A stretch of 64,000 bases of DNA, from positions 1,116,001 to 1,180,000 of the forward strand of contig NZ_CP102250.1 in the NCBI RefSeq assembly GCF_025144995.1, read 5' to 3'. Position numbers and translations under genes: made by a program. Source of the DNA: Alistipes indistinctus YIT 12060 (lineage in GTDB: Bacteria > Bacteroidota > Bacteroidia > Bacteroidales > Rikenellaceae). Below the pieces are notes generated by a model, which saw only the letters and a list, made by a program, of their open reading frames with translations, searched no databases and had not been told where the DNA came from. Every line of letters begins with the position of its first letter. The first letter of the stretch is position 1. Positions 35,396-44,226 of the stretch are shown here, in pieces.

Positions 35396-37357
35396 ATGAA
35401 CGAGATAAAACAGTTAATCCGCATATCGCAGTTCTACGGCTCCGACAGCCGCTATGTGATCGCCGGCGGAGGCAATACCTCTTACAAAAATGCTGACAAG
35501 CTGTGGGTGAAAGCCAGCGGGCACGCGCTCGCGACGATCACCGAAGAGGGGTTTGCGGTACTCGACCGCAACAAACTGAACGTCATTTCTCAAAAGCAAT
35601 ATCCCGCGGATACGGCCGCGCGCGAAGAAGAGGTCAAAAACGACCTGGCCGCCGCCTGCATCACGAAGGATCGCCGCCCGAGCGTCGAAACGTCGCTGCA
35701 CAATGCGCTGAGCGCAAGTTTCATCGTCCACCTGCACCCGACGCTCGTCAACGGGCTGATGTGTGCGCAAGATGTGGAACAGGTGACCAAGAAACTCTTC
35801 GGCGACGAAGCGCTCTATATTCCCTATATCGATCCGGGCTACATCCTTTTCAAAGAGGTGGAACGCCGCATCCGGGAATATACCCAAGCGCACGGCCACG
35901 AACCTGCGATCATCCTGCTCCAGAACCACGGTATCTTCGTCGGGGCCGAATCGACCGAGAAGATACAGGCTATTTACGACGAAGTGCTCGGCAAGATCGA
36001 AAAAGCGCTGACCAAGACCGCACCGGTGGGCGAGGCCGATATTTGCGCCTGCACGCAGGAGATCATCCCGGCCATCCGCATGATGGCAAGCAGTAAAGAG
36101 GGACTCAAAACGCTCAAGGTCATTAATAACGAGTTGATCTCCTATTTCATCGAGTCGAAAGAACGCTTCGCAAAGATTTCGAAACCCTTCTCGCCCGACA
36201 TCATCGTCTATTGCAAATCGAACTACATCTATATCGACAGCGAAGGCACCGAGGCTATTCTCGAAACGGCCCGAAAGGAGATCGAAGCCTATAAGGCAAA
36301 ATACGGTTACGCCCCGAAAGTGATTCTGATCAAAGGAATCGGGCTGGTGGCCGTAGGCGACAACGCCGCAGGCTGTAACATCATCGCCGAGGTTTACCAG
36401 GACATGATGAAGATCGCCTACCTGGCCCAGTCGTTCGGCGGCGAGCATCCGATGACCCAGACCCAGATCGATTTTATCGACAACTGGGAGGTGGAAAACT
36501 ACCGCCGCAAAGTGAGCGCGGGGGCAACCGCAGGGCGCGTCGAGAACAAGACGATCATCGTCACCGGGGCCGCACAGGGTTTCGGCGAGGGGATCGCACG
36601 CTGCCTGATCCAGCAGGGGGCCAACATCGTGGTGGCCGACCTGAACGAGGCGGTCGGCGCCAAAACCGCCGAGAACCTCAACGCGCTGGCCAAAAGCAAC
36701 CGGGCGATCTTCGTCAAGACGAACGTAGCCGACACGGCGAGCCTGCGCGAGCTGATCCACAAAACGGTCTGCGCATTCGGCGGACTCGACGTATTCATCA
36801 GCAATGCAGGGGTACTGCGCGCCGGAGGCCTCGAGGAGATGACGCCCGAAAACTTCGAGTTCGTCACCAAGATCAATTACAACGCCTATTTCTACTGCGC
36901 CCAGGCCGCGTCACGGGTGATGAAACTGCAGAACAAATACTGCGAAGAAAATTACTGCGACATCATCCAGATCAACTCGAAGTCGGGCCTGCGGGGGTCG
37001 AAAGCCAACTTCGCCTATGCGGGCGGCAAATTCGGCGGTATCGGCCTCACGCAATCGTTCGCCCTCGAGCTGGCGCCGTTCCGTATCAAAGTGAACGCCG
37101 TCTGCCCCGGTAACTTCTACGAAGGGCCGCTGTGGAGCAATCCCGAGAACGGGCTTTTCCTGCAATACCTGCATGCCGGCAAGGTGCCGGGAGCAAAGAC
37201 CGTCGAGGACGTGCGCGCCTTCTACATGGCGCAGGTACCGATGCGCAAAGGCACCGGCCCCGAAGATGTGACCAAAGCGGTCCTCTACCTGATCGACCAG
37301 ACGTGTGAAACGGGACAGGCGCTCCCGGTGACGGGCGGCCAGGTGATGTTGAGCTAA
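35396..37357 (+). CDS. Bifunctional class II aldolase / short-chain dehydrogenase (RhaEW-like architecture)
   Basis: A 653-residue two-domain protein. Residues 1-370 are a class II aldolase with GGGNTS (24-29), catalytic-type Glu98, and zinc ligands His112, His114 and His178. From about 384 an SDR domain follows with VTGAAQGFGEG and the YAGGK catalytic Tyr-Lys pair. RhaEW of other phyla has this build and joins rhamnulose-1-phosphate aldolase with lactaldehyde dehydrogenase. The rhamnose operon next door lacks both functions, so that role is plausible. The N-terminus differs from typical RhaEW, so another phosphorylated ketose is possible. Confidence 0.8.
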   Translation: MNEIKQLIRISQFYGSDSRYVIAGGGNTSYKNADKLWVKASGHALATITEEGFAVLDRNKLNVISQKQYPADTAAREEEVKNDLAAACITKDRRPSVETSLHNALSASFIVHLHPTLVNGLMCAQDVEQVTKKLFGDEALYIPYIDPGYILFKEVERRIREYTQAHGHEPAIILLQNHGIFVGAESTEKIQAIYDEVLGKIEKALTKTAPVGEADICACTQEIIPAIRMMASSKEGLKTLKVINNELISYFIESKERFAKISKPFSPDIIVYCKSNYIYIDSEGTEAILETARKEIEAYKAKYGYAPKVILIKGIGLVAVGDNAAGCNIIAEVYQDMMKIAYLAQSFGGEHPMTQTQIDFIDNWEVENYRRKVSAGATAGRVENKTIIVTGAAQGFGEGIARCLIQQGANIVVADLNEAVGAKTAENLNALAKSNRAIFVKTNVADTASLRELIHKTVCAFGGLDVFISNAGVLRAGGLEEMTPENFEFVTKINYNAYFYCAQAASRVMKLQNKYCEENYCDIIQINSKSGLRGSKANFAYAGGKFGGIGLTQSFALELAPFRIKVNAVCPGNFYEGPLWSNPENGLFLQYLHAGKVPGAKTVEDVRAFYMAQVPMRKGTGPEDVTKAVLYLIDQTCETGQALPVTGGQVMLS

Positions 37358-37418
37358 CCTGCGCGGAATCAGCATAAAACAATGTCCCGCAGGAAGTTCG
37401 ATATTTTTAGGCGAGTTT

Positions 37419-37451
37419 TTTGCGGGACAAATTTTATAATGCGTATATTTG
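37419..37451 (+). promoter_or_regulatory. Internal promoter before the zinc dehydrogenase gene
   Basis: TTTG at 37419-37422, a 21-base spacer and TATATTTG at 37444-37451 match the consensus. The start codon at 37489 is 37 bases downstream, so the second half of the cluster can be transcribed apart. It also argues against the in-frame upstream ATG at 37420. Confidence 0.75.
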
Positions 37452-37488
37452 CAGCCGAAAGCGGCAAGTATCGTTAAAACGAGCGATC

Positions 37489-38766
37489 ATGAAAACGAAA
37501 GCAGTCAGACTATATGGCAAGAACGACCTCCGGCTGGAGGAGTTCGAGCTGCCGCAAATCAAAGAGGATGAGATCCTCGCGAAAGTAGTGTGCGACAGTA
37601 TTTGCATGTCCTCCTACAAAGCCTCCCACGAGGCGGACATCCACAAACGCGTTCCGCGCGACATCGCCCAAAATCCGGTCATCATCGGCCACGAGTTCGC
37701 CGGTGAGATCGTCGAAGTGGGCGCCAAGTGGAAAGAGAAATTCACTCCCGGAGCTAAATTTTCGATCCAACCCGCACTCAATTACGAAAAAGGGCCGGTC
37801 GGCGTATTGAGCGCCCCGGGCTATTCGTACCGTTATATCGGCGGCGACGCCACCTACGTGGTAATCCCCAACGAAGTGATGGAACAAGGTTGCCTGCTCA
37901 ACTATACGGGCAAAGGCTTTTACCCCGGTGCGCTCTCCGAACCGCTCTCGTGCGTAATCGGGGCGATGCACGCCAATTACCACATCACGCCCGGCTCGTA
38001 CGTGCACCAGATGGAGATCGCCGAAGGCGGTTGCATGGCCATTCTGGCCGGCGTGGGACCGATGGGCCTCGCCGCGATCAACTACGCGATCCATCGCAAA
38101 GACCGCAAGCCGAGGCTGATCGTCGTGACCGATATCGACCAGAGCCGTCTCGACCGCGCCGCATCGCTCTATTCGCCCGAAGAGGCCGCCAAGAACGGTA
38201 TCGAGCTGAAATACGTGAACACCGGCGCAATGGCCGACCCGACCGCCGAACTGAAAGCGCTCACGGGCGGCAAAGGTTATAACGACGTGTTCGTCTTCGC
38301 CCCGGTGGTGCCGGTAGTGGAACAGGCAGACGCGATCCTGGCGTTCGACGGATGCCTGAACTTCTTCGCAGGCCCGGCCAAGACCGACTTCAAGGCCCCG
38401 TTCAACTTCTACAACGTGCACTATGCCTACACGCACGTCGTGGGTACGAGCGGCGGCAATACGGCCGATATGATCGAAGCGCTCGAAATGATGAGCGCAG
38501 GGCTCGACCCGGCCGGGCTGGTAACGCACGTCGGAGGCCTGAACGCCGTGATCGACACGACGTTGAACCTGCCCAATATTCCGGGCGGGAAGAAATTGAT
38601 ATATACCCACATCGAAATGCCGCTGACACCGATCGTGAATTTCGGGAAGTTGGGTGAAAAGAACCCTGTGTACGCAGAGTTGGATAAAATCTGCGCACGC
38701 CACAAGGGTCTGTGGAACACGGAAGCCGAGGAGTACCTCCTCGCACATGCCGCCCAGCTGGCTTAA
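37489..38766 (+). CDS. Zinc-type medium-chain dehydrogenase, SorE-like
   Basis: A 425-residue medium-chain alcohol dehydrogenase. The catalytic-zinc cysteine segment VVCDSICMSSYK, the GHEFAGEIVEVG motif, the ALSEPLSCVIGAMHANY segment and a Rossmann motif LAGVGPMGLAAINYA are visible. It resembles sorbitol-phosphate/sorbose-phosphate dehydrogenase-like proteins (SorE group) more than simple alcohol dehydrogenases. It likely oxidises or reduces a ketose or polyol phosphate with NAD(P). The start at 37489 follows from the promoter just upstream. It lies between the aldolase-SDR and the two-domain aldolase genes. Confidence 0.75.
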   Translation: MKTKAVRLYGKNDLRLEEFELPQIKEDEILAKVVCDSICMSSYKASHEADIHKRVPRDIAQNPVIIGHEFAGEIVEVGAKWKEKFTPGAKFSIQPALNYEKGPVGVLSAPGYSYRYIGGDATYVVIPNEVMEQGCLLNYTGKGFYPGALSEPLSCVIGAMHANYHITPGSYVHQMEIAEGGCMAILAGVGPMGLAAINYAIHRKDRKPRLIVVTDIDQSRLDRAASLYSPEEAAKNGIELKYVNTGAMADPTAELKALTGGKGYNDVFVFAPVVPVVEQADAILAFDGCLNFFAGPAKTDFKAPFNFYNVHYAYTHVVGTSGGNTADMIEALEMMSAGLDPAGLVTHVGGLNAVIDTTLNLPNIPGGKKLIYTHIEMPLTPIVNFGKLGEKNPVYAELDKICARHKGLWNTEAEEYLLAHAAQLA

Positions 38767-38921
38767 ACCGGCTGCGGCAACCCCAGTGCATCGACAGACC
38801 TGACACGAAGGCTTGGAACGGGCCGGGCAACCGGCCCCGTTTCCGGCCAATAGACCCAGAGTTGAAAAACAGATAACGTCCGGCGCTGGGTCGGACAACA
38901 AACAAACAATTAGGTTAGGTT

Positions 38922-40226
38922 ATGAAACAGTTAGACACCAAGTTGATGCACCCTGCCGAACAGATCAAGGTGATCATCGGCCGCATCTATCGCAGTGGCA
39001 TGACGACCACCTCGGGCGGAAACGTCTCGATCATGGACGACAACGGCGATATGTGGATCACCCCGAGTGCGATCGACAAGGGATCGCTCACCGAACGGGA
39101 CATCATCTGCGTGAAAGCGGACGGTACGATCGTCGGTCCGCACAAACCCTCGTCGGAGTATCCGTTCCACAAGGCGATCTACCAGATGCGCCCGGGAATG
39201 CGCTCGGTTATCCACGCGCACCCGCCCGCACTCGTATCGTTCAGCATCACACACCAGATTCCCAATACCAACATTATCCCGCAGGCGCGCCGTATTTGCG
39301 GCAAGATCGGGTTTGCCCCTTACGCATGTCCCGGCAGCCAGGAACTGGGCCAGAAGATCGCAGCCGAGTTCCGCAACCACCCCGACTACAAAGCGGTGAT
39401 CATGGAGAACCACGGCGTCGTGTTGTGCGGGGAAGACCTCATGGACGCTTACCAGCGTTTCGAGACCCTCGAGCTGTGCGCCCGTACCGAACTGAACGCC
39501 AAAGTGCTCGGCAATCCGACCTACCTGACCGATGAACAAATCGGCCAGCACGAAGCTTCACTGCCCACCGATTATCCGCACTTCATGGGTGTCACTTACC
39601 CGTCGGACGAGCGCGCCATCCGCACCGACATTTGTCGCATCGTGCGTCGTTCGTGCGACCAGGGACTGATGATCAGTACTTACGGTACCGTATCGGTACG
39701 CTGGAGAGGCAACGATTTCCTGATCACCCCCCCGGGCGTGCCCCGCTGGGACATCGAACCTGAAAATATCGTGCAGGTGAAAAACGGCATGGTCGAGGCC
39801 GGCAAAATCCCGAGCCGCTCGGTCGCGATGCACCAGGCCATCTACCAGAGCAACCCGCACATCGACTCGATCATCCTGACGCAGTCGCCCGCGCTGATGG
39901 GTTTCTGCACCTCGGGCGTGAAGTTCGACGTGCGCACGATCCCCGAGAGCTGGATCCAGCTGCAGGATGTACCCATCGTACCGTTCGGCCTCCAGTACGA
40001 AGACCCGATGGCGATTCCCGAAATGACCAAAAAGCATCCGTGCCTGTTATTGGCGAACGACTCGGTACTGATCACGGGCAAGAAGCTGATCGACACGTTC
40101 GACCATTTGGAAGTCGCCGAATTCAGCGCTAAATCTTTGATTATGGCCGCCCCGATCGGCAAACTCAAACCGATCAACGACAAAGAGATCGAAGAACTGC
40201 GGATCGCTTTCCACGTAGGCGAATAA
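38922..40226 (+). CDS. Tandem class II aldolase protein with a degenerate second domain
   Basis: A 434-residue protein made of two class II aldolase/adducin domains. The first (1-215) has Glu79 in SSEY, zinc ligands His98 and His100 in HAHP, and His164 in ENHG, so it should be active. The second (about 222-430) aligns well around HQAIYQ, but Glu79 is Ser300, the HAH pair is TQS (320-322) and ENHG is ANDS (378-381). All catalytic and metal residues are lost, so it is a pseudo-aldolase half. Members cleave fuculose- or rhamnulose-type 1-phosphates or act as decarboxylases or epimerases. It ends the main cluster before a terminator. Confidence 0.8.
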   Translation: MKQLDTKLMHPAEQIKVIIGRIYRSGMTTTSGGNVSIMDDNGDMWITPSAIDKGSLTERDIICVKADGTIVGPHKPSSEYPFHKAIYQMRPGMRSVIHAHPPALVSFSITHQIPNTNIIPQARRICGKIGFAPYACPGSQELGQKIAAEFRNHPDYKAVIMENHGVVLCGEDLMDAYQRFETLELCARTELNAKVLGNPTYLTDEQIGQHEASLPTDYPHFMGVTYPSDERAIRTDICRIVRRSCDQGLMISTYGTVSVRWRGNDFLITPPGVPRWDIEPENIVQVKNGMVEAGKIPSRSVAMHQAIYQSNPHIDSIILTQSPALMGFCTSGVKFDVRTIPESWIQLQDVPIVPFGLQYEDPMAIPEMTKKHPCLLLANDSVLITGKKLIDTFDHLEVAEFSAKSLIMAAPIGKLKPINDKEIEELRIAFHVGE

Positions 40227-40241
40227 GTCTCACAAAAAATC

Positions 40242-40294
40242 AAAGCCCTGCCTGCGGAAACCCGGTAAAACGGACGTACCGGGCCGGGCTTTTT
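40242..40294 (+). terminator. Terminator between the tandem aldolase gene and lplA
   Basis: AAAGCCC (40242-40248) pairs with GGGCTTT (40286-40292), with an inner CCCGG/CCGGG pair, and five T follow. It separates the lipoate ligase from the cluster, so lplA may depend on read-through or an unseen promoter. Confidence 0.65.
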
Positions 40295-40313
40295 CAAACT
40301 CTCTACCGGAACG

Positions 40314-41033
40314 ATGAAACTAATTCTCAGTCCGTGGCACTCCCCGGTGCGGAATTGCGCACTGGAAGAATATATGGTAACAGAACGTCATGACGACGTT
40401 CTGTTATTGTATCGGAATACTCCGTCGGTAATTCTCGGGCGCAACCAGACCGTTGCCGCCGAAATAGACGGGGATTTCTGCCGTGCGCACGGAATTGAAG
40501 TTGTGCGGCGCCTGTCGGGCGGCGGAGCCGTTTACCACGACCTGGGGAACATCAACTATGCGTTCGTCTCGAACAAAGAGGCCTCACCGGTACTGGACCG
40601 CGACTTCCTGAGGCCGGTCGTAACCCTCCTGCAGGTCTTGGGCGTCGAAGCAACAGCGGGCAAACGGAAGGAACTGCTGGCCGGAGGCCGTAAGATTTCG
40701 GGTACTGCCTCGCACGTCACACGCAACCGCCAGCTTTTCCACGGCACACTGCTACACCGGACCGACCTGCACATGCTCGAACAGGCCCTGCGCGGCGACC
40801 GCACGGCGCGAGGCAAAGGCGTGGCCTCGGTACCCAGTCCCGTCGCCAACATCGCCGAACTGCTGCATAGCGATGAAACGACGGAAGCCTTCCTGGAACG
40901 GTTCGGCGCGCTGCTGCTGCAATATTACGGATTGAGCGGTTACTCCCCCATCTCACCGAATGAAACGGAAAGAATCGCTCAAATCGAGCGAATCCGACGT
41001 ATGAAACAGCAGGCGGATAACCACGGAGAATGA
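40314..41033 (+). CDS. lplA: Lipoate-protein ligase A
   Basis: A 239-residue ligase of the LplA/BirA fold. The motifs RNTPSVILGRNQ, RRLSGGGAVYHDLGNINY (lipoate-adenylate binding loop) and GGRKISGTASH with the catalytic lysine are visible. It activates lipoate with ATP and attaches it to the lipoyl lysine of E2-type proteins. The position after the E2-E3-E1 cluster, which encodes a lipoyl protein, gives a clear functional link. The accessory C-terminal domain of the long Escherichia coli LplA is reduced, as in short LplA forms. Alternative octanoyltransferase activity (LipM-like) cannot be excluded. Confidence 0.88.
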   Translation: MKLILSPWHSPVRNCALEEYMVTERHDDVLLLYRNTPSVILGRNQTVAAEIDGDFCRAHGIEVVRRLSGGGAVYHDLGNINYAFVSNKEASPVLDRDFLRPVVTLLQVLGVEATAGKRKELLAGGRKISGTASHVTRNRQLFHGTLLHRTDLHMLEQALRGDRTARGKGVASVPSPVANIAELLHSDETTEAFLERFGALLLQYYGLSGYSPISPNETERIAQIERIRRMKQQADNHGE

Positions 41034-41344
41034 TCGATTCCCGTGTCATGTTTTCCGGTCCGACACAGATAGATTAATTGCAGACCTATTTTTTTCGGTA
41101 AATGCGCATATTACCCACGGGATACACCGATACCTGTTGAAATTCCGGTTATAGGTCGTCATATATCAAATTCACTACTACTAATTTGAGAGAGAACTTT
41201 GAACGTTTGACCGAATAAGTGCTTCCGCAAAATACCGGCACAAAAAAGGCTTCCCGCAGGAAGCCCTTTTCGCTTGCATAGATGCGTCCGTAAAACATGA
41301 GAGGAACGTCGCTTATGCCGTTTTTATTCTATTATTGGATATTT
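41034..41344. other. Noncoding gap between convergent lplA and rhaM
   Basis: A 311-base AT-rich stretch. It holds the bidirectional terminator at 41242-41270. I see no further gene, promoter pair or repeat in it. Confidence 0.6.
41242..41270. terminator. Bidirectional terminator after lplA and rhaM
   Basis: GGCTTCC (41248-41254) pairs with GGAAGCC (41259-41265). AAAAAA lies before and CTTTT after the stem, so it can end transcripts in both directions. Confidence 0.8.
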
Positions 41345-41659
41345 TTACGCCATGTAAAACAGTTCGGGGAGCGGAATCGAAACGGGCGAGTTATCCGGAT
41401 TGGTCTCCATGATATCGGCCATATAATCCCACCATTTCTGCACGATCGGGGTCGGTCCCAGATCCTGCGAGGTTTGCTCGCCTTCGATTTTCTGCACGGC
41501 AAACAGAATATTCGTCTCCTTGTCCCAGAAGATCGAATAGTCGTATACGCCGGAATCTTTCAACATCTTGACCAGTTCGGGCCAGATTTCGTTGTGGCGT
41601 TTCTGGTACTCGGCCTCGCAACCGGGTTTCAGTTTCATTTTGAATGCACTTCTTTGCAT
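41345..41659 (-). CDS. rhaM: L-rhamnose mutarotase
   Basis: A 104-residue RhaM-family protein. The segments FKMKLKPGCEAEY, KRHNEIWPEL with the catalytic-type His, YDYSIFWD and the C-terminal WWDYMADIM are typical of the family. It speeds interconversion of the alpha and beta anomers of L-rhamnose, so that rhamnose released by the rhamnosidases is usable by the isomerase. It is the last gene of the rhaB-rhaA-rhaT-rhaM operon, 23 bases after rhaT. Length is normal. Confidence 0.93.
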   Translation of the reverse strand: MQRSAFKMKLKPGCEAEYQKRHNEIWPELVKMLKDSGVYDYSIFWDKETNILFAVQKIEGEQTSQDLGPTPIVQKWWDYMADIMETNPDNSPVSIPLPELFYMA

Positions 41660-41682
41660 GGTAGTATCTCTTTTAGGTTAAG

Positions 41683-42720
41683 TTAAAACAGCGACGGGAA
41701 GAAAACCGAGAAGATCAGCAGCAGCAGGCCGCAGCACAGCACCACGATCGTTTTGCCCCGACTGCCTTTCCACTCCTTGAGAACGATTCCCCAGAAGTTG
41801 CTGAAAACGATGTTCAGCGACATGAGGATGCTCCAACTGAACGCCATCAGTATCGCATTGCCGGAGATAAAGCTCTGGCCCATGCCCAGGAACAGGAACT
41901 GCATGTACCACAGCGACCCGCCCAACAGCGAGAAGAGCAGGTTACGCACCAGCACGGAGCTGCCTACAGTGCGGAACTCCTTCAGCGATTTATTCTTGCT
42001 GAACAGGTAGATGCAGTAAACGAAGTTGGTCAGGAAACCGCCGAACATCACGAAAATGTGCACCGGGCTGAACGACAGCAGCGCCGAGCATCCATTGGCG
42101 ATCGCCGCATCGGCGATAGGCTGGCCGGCGGCCAGGCCGTAAGCCATGCAGGCGCTCATCAGACCGGCGAAAATCGCAATGATCAGCCCCTTCTTCAACG
42201 CGAATTCCTTGACTGCGGCTTTCTTTTCCTCCTCGGTCAGTCCCTTGTCACGCAGCGATCCGGCATAGCCGATTACCGCGATACCGGCCAGCGAGATAGC
42301 CACACCGACCAACATCGCCCAACCGCCGGGAGTGGTAAAGAGGTTCTGCCCGGCCACGATCGGCGGAATCACCGTACCGAATGCGGCACAGAATCCGGCA
42401 GAGATCGACTGTCCGAGCGAAATACCCAGATAGCGCATGCTGAGGCCCCAGGTAAGACCGCCGATGCCCCACAGCGCACCGAACAGAACGGCCAGGAACA
42501 TGGATTTGGCAGGAGCGGCCGTCAGTACCGTTCCCAATGCGGAAAAAGGTACGGCATAAAGTGTGAAGGCCCACGGCAGGATGATCCACGACACGATGCC
42601 CTGGCAAATCCAGTAAGTCTCCCACGACCAGTTTTTAATCTTGTTGATGGGAGCGTAATAGCTCGACCCGGCAAACGACCCGATGGTCATCAGCAAGATT
42701 CCGATAAGTAGGTTATCCAT
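41683..42720 (-). CDS. rhaT: L-rhamnose-proton symporter
   Basis: A 345-residue membrane protein with about ten predicted helices and the drug/metabolite-transporter-like fold of RhaT. The N-terminal GSFAGSSYYAPINKIKNW and WGIGGLTWGLSMRYLG segments match the RhaT family closely. It imports L-rhamnose with protons across the inner membrane. It lies between rhaA and rhaM. A substrate other than rhamnose is unlikely, given the operon. Confidence 0.93.
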   Translation of the reverse strand: MDNLLIGILLMTIGSFAGSSYYAPINKIKNWSWETYWICQGIVSWIILPWAFTLYAVPFSALGTVLTAAPAKSMFLAVLFGALWGIGGLTWGLSMRYLGISLGQSISAGFCAAFGTVIPPIVAGQNLFTTPGGWAMLVGVAISLAGIAVIGYAGSLRDKGLTEEEKKAAVKEFALKKGLIIAIFAGLMSACMAYGLAAGQPIADAAIANGCSALLSFSPVHIFVMFGGFLTNFVYCIYLFSKNKSLKEFRTVGSSVLVRNLLFSLLGGSLWYMQFLFLGMGQSFISGNAILMAFSWSILMSLNIVFSNFWGIVLKEWKGSRGKTIVVLCCGLLLLIFSVFFPSLF

Positions 42721-42825
42721 AAGTTTTCAGTTAGTTTAGGTAGCCTTGTTGTAAGACAGGACGAAAGCGTTGATCCGTCCGGACAACGCTTTCGACCATT
42801 CTTGGTATATGTCCGATAAGAGGAA

Positions 42826-44079
42826 CTAACGCTTCGAGGTTACCTCTTTTTCGTACTGCTCGATCGTAGCGATGTAATCCTCTGCTGCCGGAGCGTTGTT
42901 TTTCAGGCAGAAGTAGTCGTACACGGCTGCCCACGGCATGCTCTTCGACTCTTCGAGCAGTGCGAGGCGCTGGAAGAAGCGGCCCGACGACTCGTAATCG
43001 CGCAGTTGCTTGATCGGAGAGAGCAGCGCCTGCAGGAAGGCTTTCTGCGTCGCGCGGCTGCCGATTACATAGGCACCGATGCGGTTGATCGAAGCGTCGA
43101 AATAGTCGAGGCCGATGTTTACCTTGTTCAGCGCGTCGGCCCATACGATCTCCTGCGCCAGCATCTGTACGCTGTCGTTGAGAATAACCACATGGTCGCT
43201 GTCCCAACGTACCGGACGGCTCACATGCAACAGGATCTCGGGCGTGAAGAGCAACATCGCCGAAATTTTATCATAGGTCTCTTCGGTCGGATGGAAGTGG
43301 CCCATGTCGAGGGTAGCCATGATTCCGTTTTTCACCGCATACCCCATGTAGAATTCGTGCGAACCCACGGTAAAGCTCTCGAGGCCGGTACCGAACAGTT
43401 TGCATTCGACGGCATCCTTCACGTTCGGGCATTTCGTAGCGAAAATCTTATCCAGCGAATCTTTCAGCAGCGAACGGTAGAGGTAACGGTCCACGGTCAG
43501 GTCCTTGGAACCGTCGTGAATCCACAGGTTGTGGCACGCTTTGTCGTTCAACTGGCGACCCATCTCGTCGGCGATTTTACGGCTGCGGATCGTATGCTCG
43601 ATCCAGAAATCGCGAACGGCTTTGTCGCGGCTCGACAGCGACTGGTCGCCGCTGAGCGGATGCGAGAAGCTGGTGCTGTTGAAATCGAGCTTCATGTCGT
43701 TGGCTTTCGCCCAGTCGATCCAGCTCTGGAAATGTTTCGGCTCGATCTCGTTGCGGTCCACCTTCTTGCCGCCGAAATCGCCGTAGATGGCATGGATGCT
43801 CAGGCGGTGCGAACCGGGGATCAGGCTCTTGGCCTTCTCGATATCCTTGCGTACCTCCTCGATATTACGGGCCTTGCCGGGATAGTTACCGGTAGCCTGG
43901 ATACCGCCCGAAAGTTGGCCGTCCGGGTTTTCGAAACCGGTTACGTCATCCGTCTGCCAGCAGTGCAGCGAGAGGGAGATATTCTGCAATTTCTTCAGTG
44001 CCTCGTCGGTATCGATCCCGATCTGTGCATAGCGCTCTTTGGCGGCCTCGTAAGCCTTGATGATCTGTGCTTCTTTCAT
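42826..44079 (-). CDS. rhaA: L-rhamnose isomerase
   Basis: A 417-residue TIM-barrel isomerase converting L-rhamnose to L-rhamnulose. Conserved segments include LSLHCWQTDDVTGFE near the N-terminus, SIHAIYGDF, LWIHDGSKD, ATLDMGHFHPTE and RPVRWDSDHVV, which carry the metal-binding Glu, Asp and His residues. Length matches Escherichia coli RhaA. The 147-base gap to rhaB upstream and 105-base gap to rhaT downstream show no terminator. Some databases name it RhaI in Bacteroidota. Confidence 0.96.
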   Translation of the reverse strand: MKEAQIIKAYEAAKERYAQIGIDTDEALKKLQNISLSLHCWQTDDVTGFENPDGQLSGGIQATGNYPGKARNIEEVRKDIEKAKSLIPGSHRLSIHAIYGDFGGKKVDRNEIEPKHFQSWIDWAKANDMKLDFNSTSFSHPLSGDQSLSSRDKAVRDFWIEHTIRSRKIADEMGRQLNDKACHNLWIHDGSKDLTVDRYLYRSLLKDSLDKIFATKCPNVKDAVECKLFGTGLESFTVGSHEFYMGYAVKNGIMATLDMGHFHPTEETYDKISAMLLFTPEILLHVSRPVRWDSDHVVILNDSVQMLAQEIVWADALNKVNIGLDYFDASINRIGAYVIGSRATQKAFLQALLSPIKQLRDYESSGRFFQRLALLEESKSMPWAAVYDYFCLKNNAPAAEDYIATIEQYEKEVTSKR

Positions 44080-44226
44080 AGTCAGTTTTATGGTTGATTT
44101 TTATTGAGCAATTCCTGTGTAACCAATACCGGAATGTCCGGAGAGGGATAAAACTGCCCTCCTCCGCCGGAACTCACGGTTCCGTATCCGCGCCGACATC
44201 CGGTCGCGTCCGCCCCTGCTGCGGGG

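Noticed and set aside
41297-41686. A plus-strand frame opposite rhaM
   Set aside because: rhaM on the minus strand is a clear family member in a matching operon; the plus frame is its antisense.
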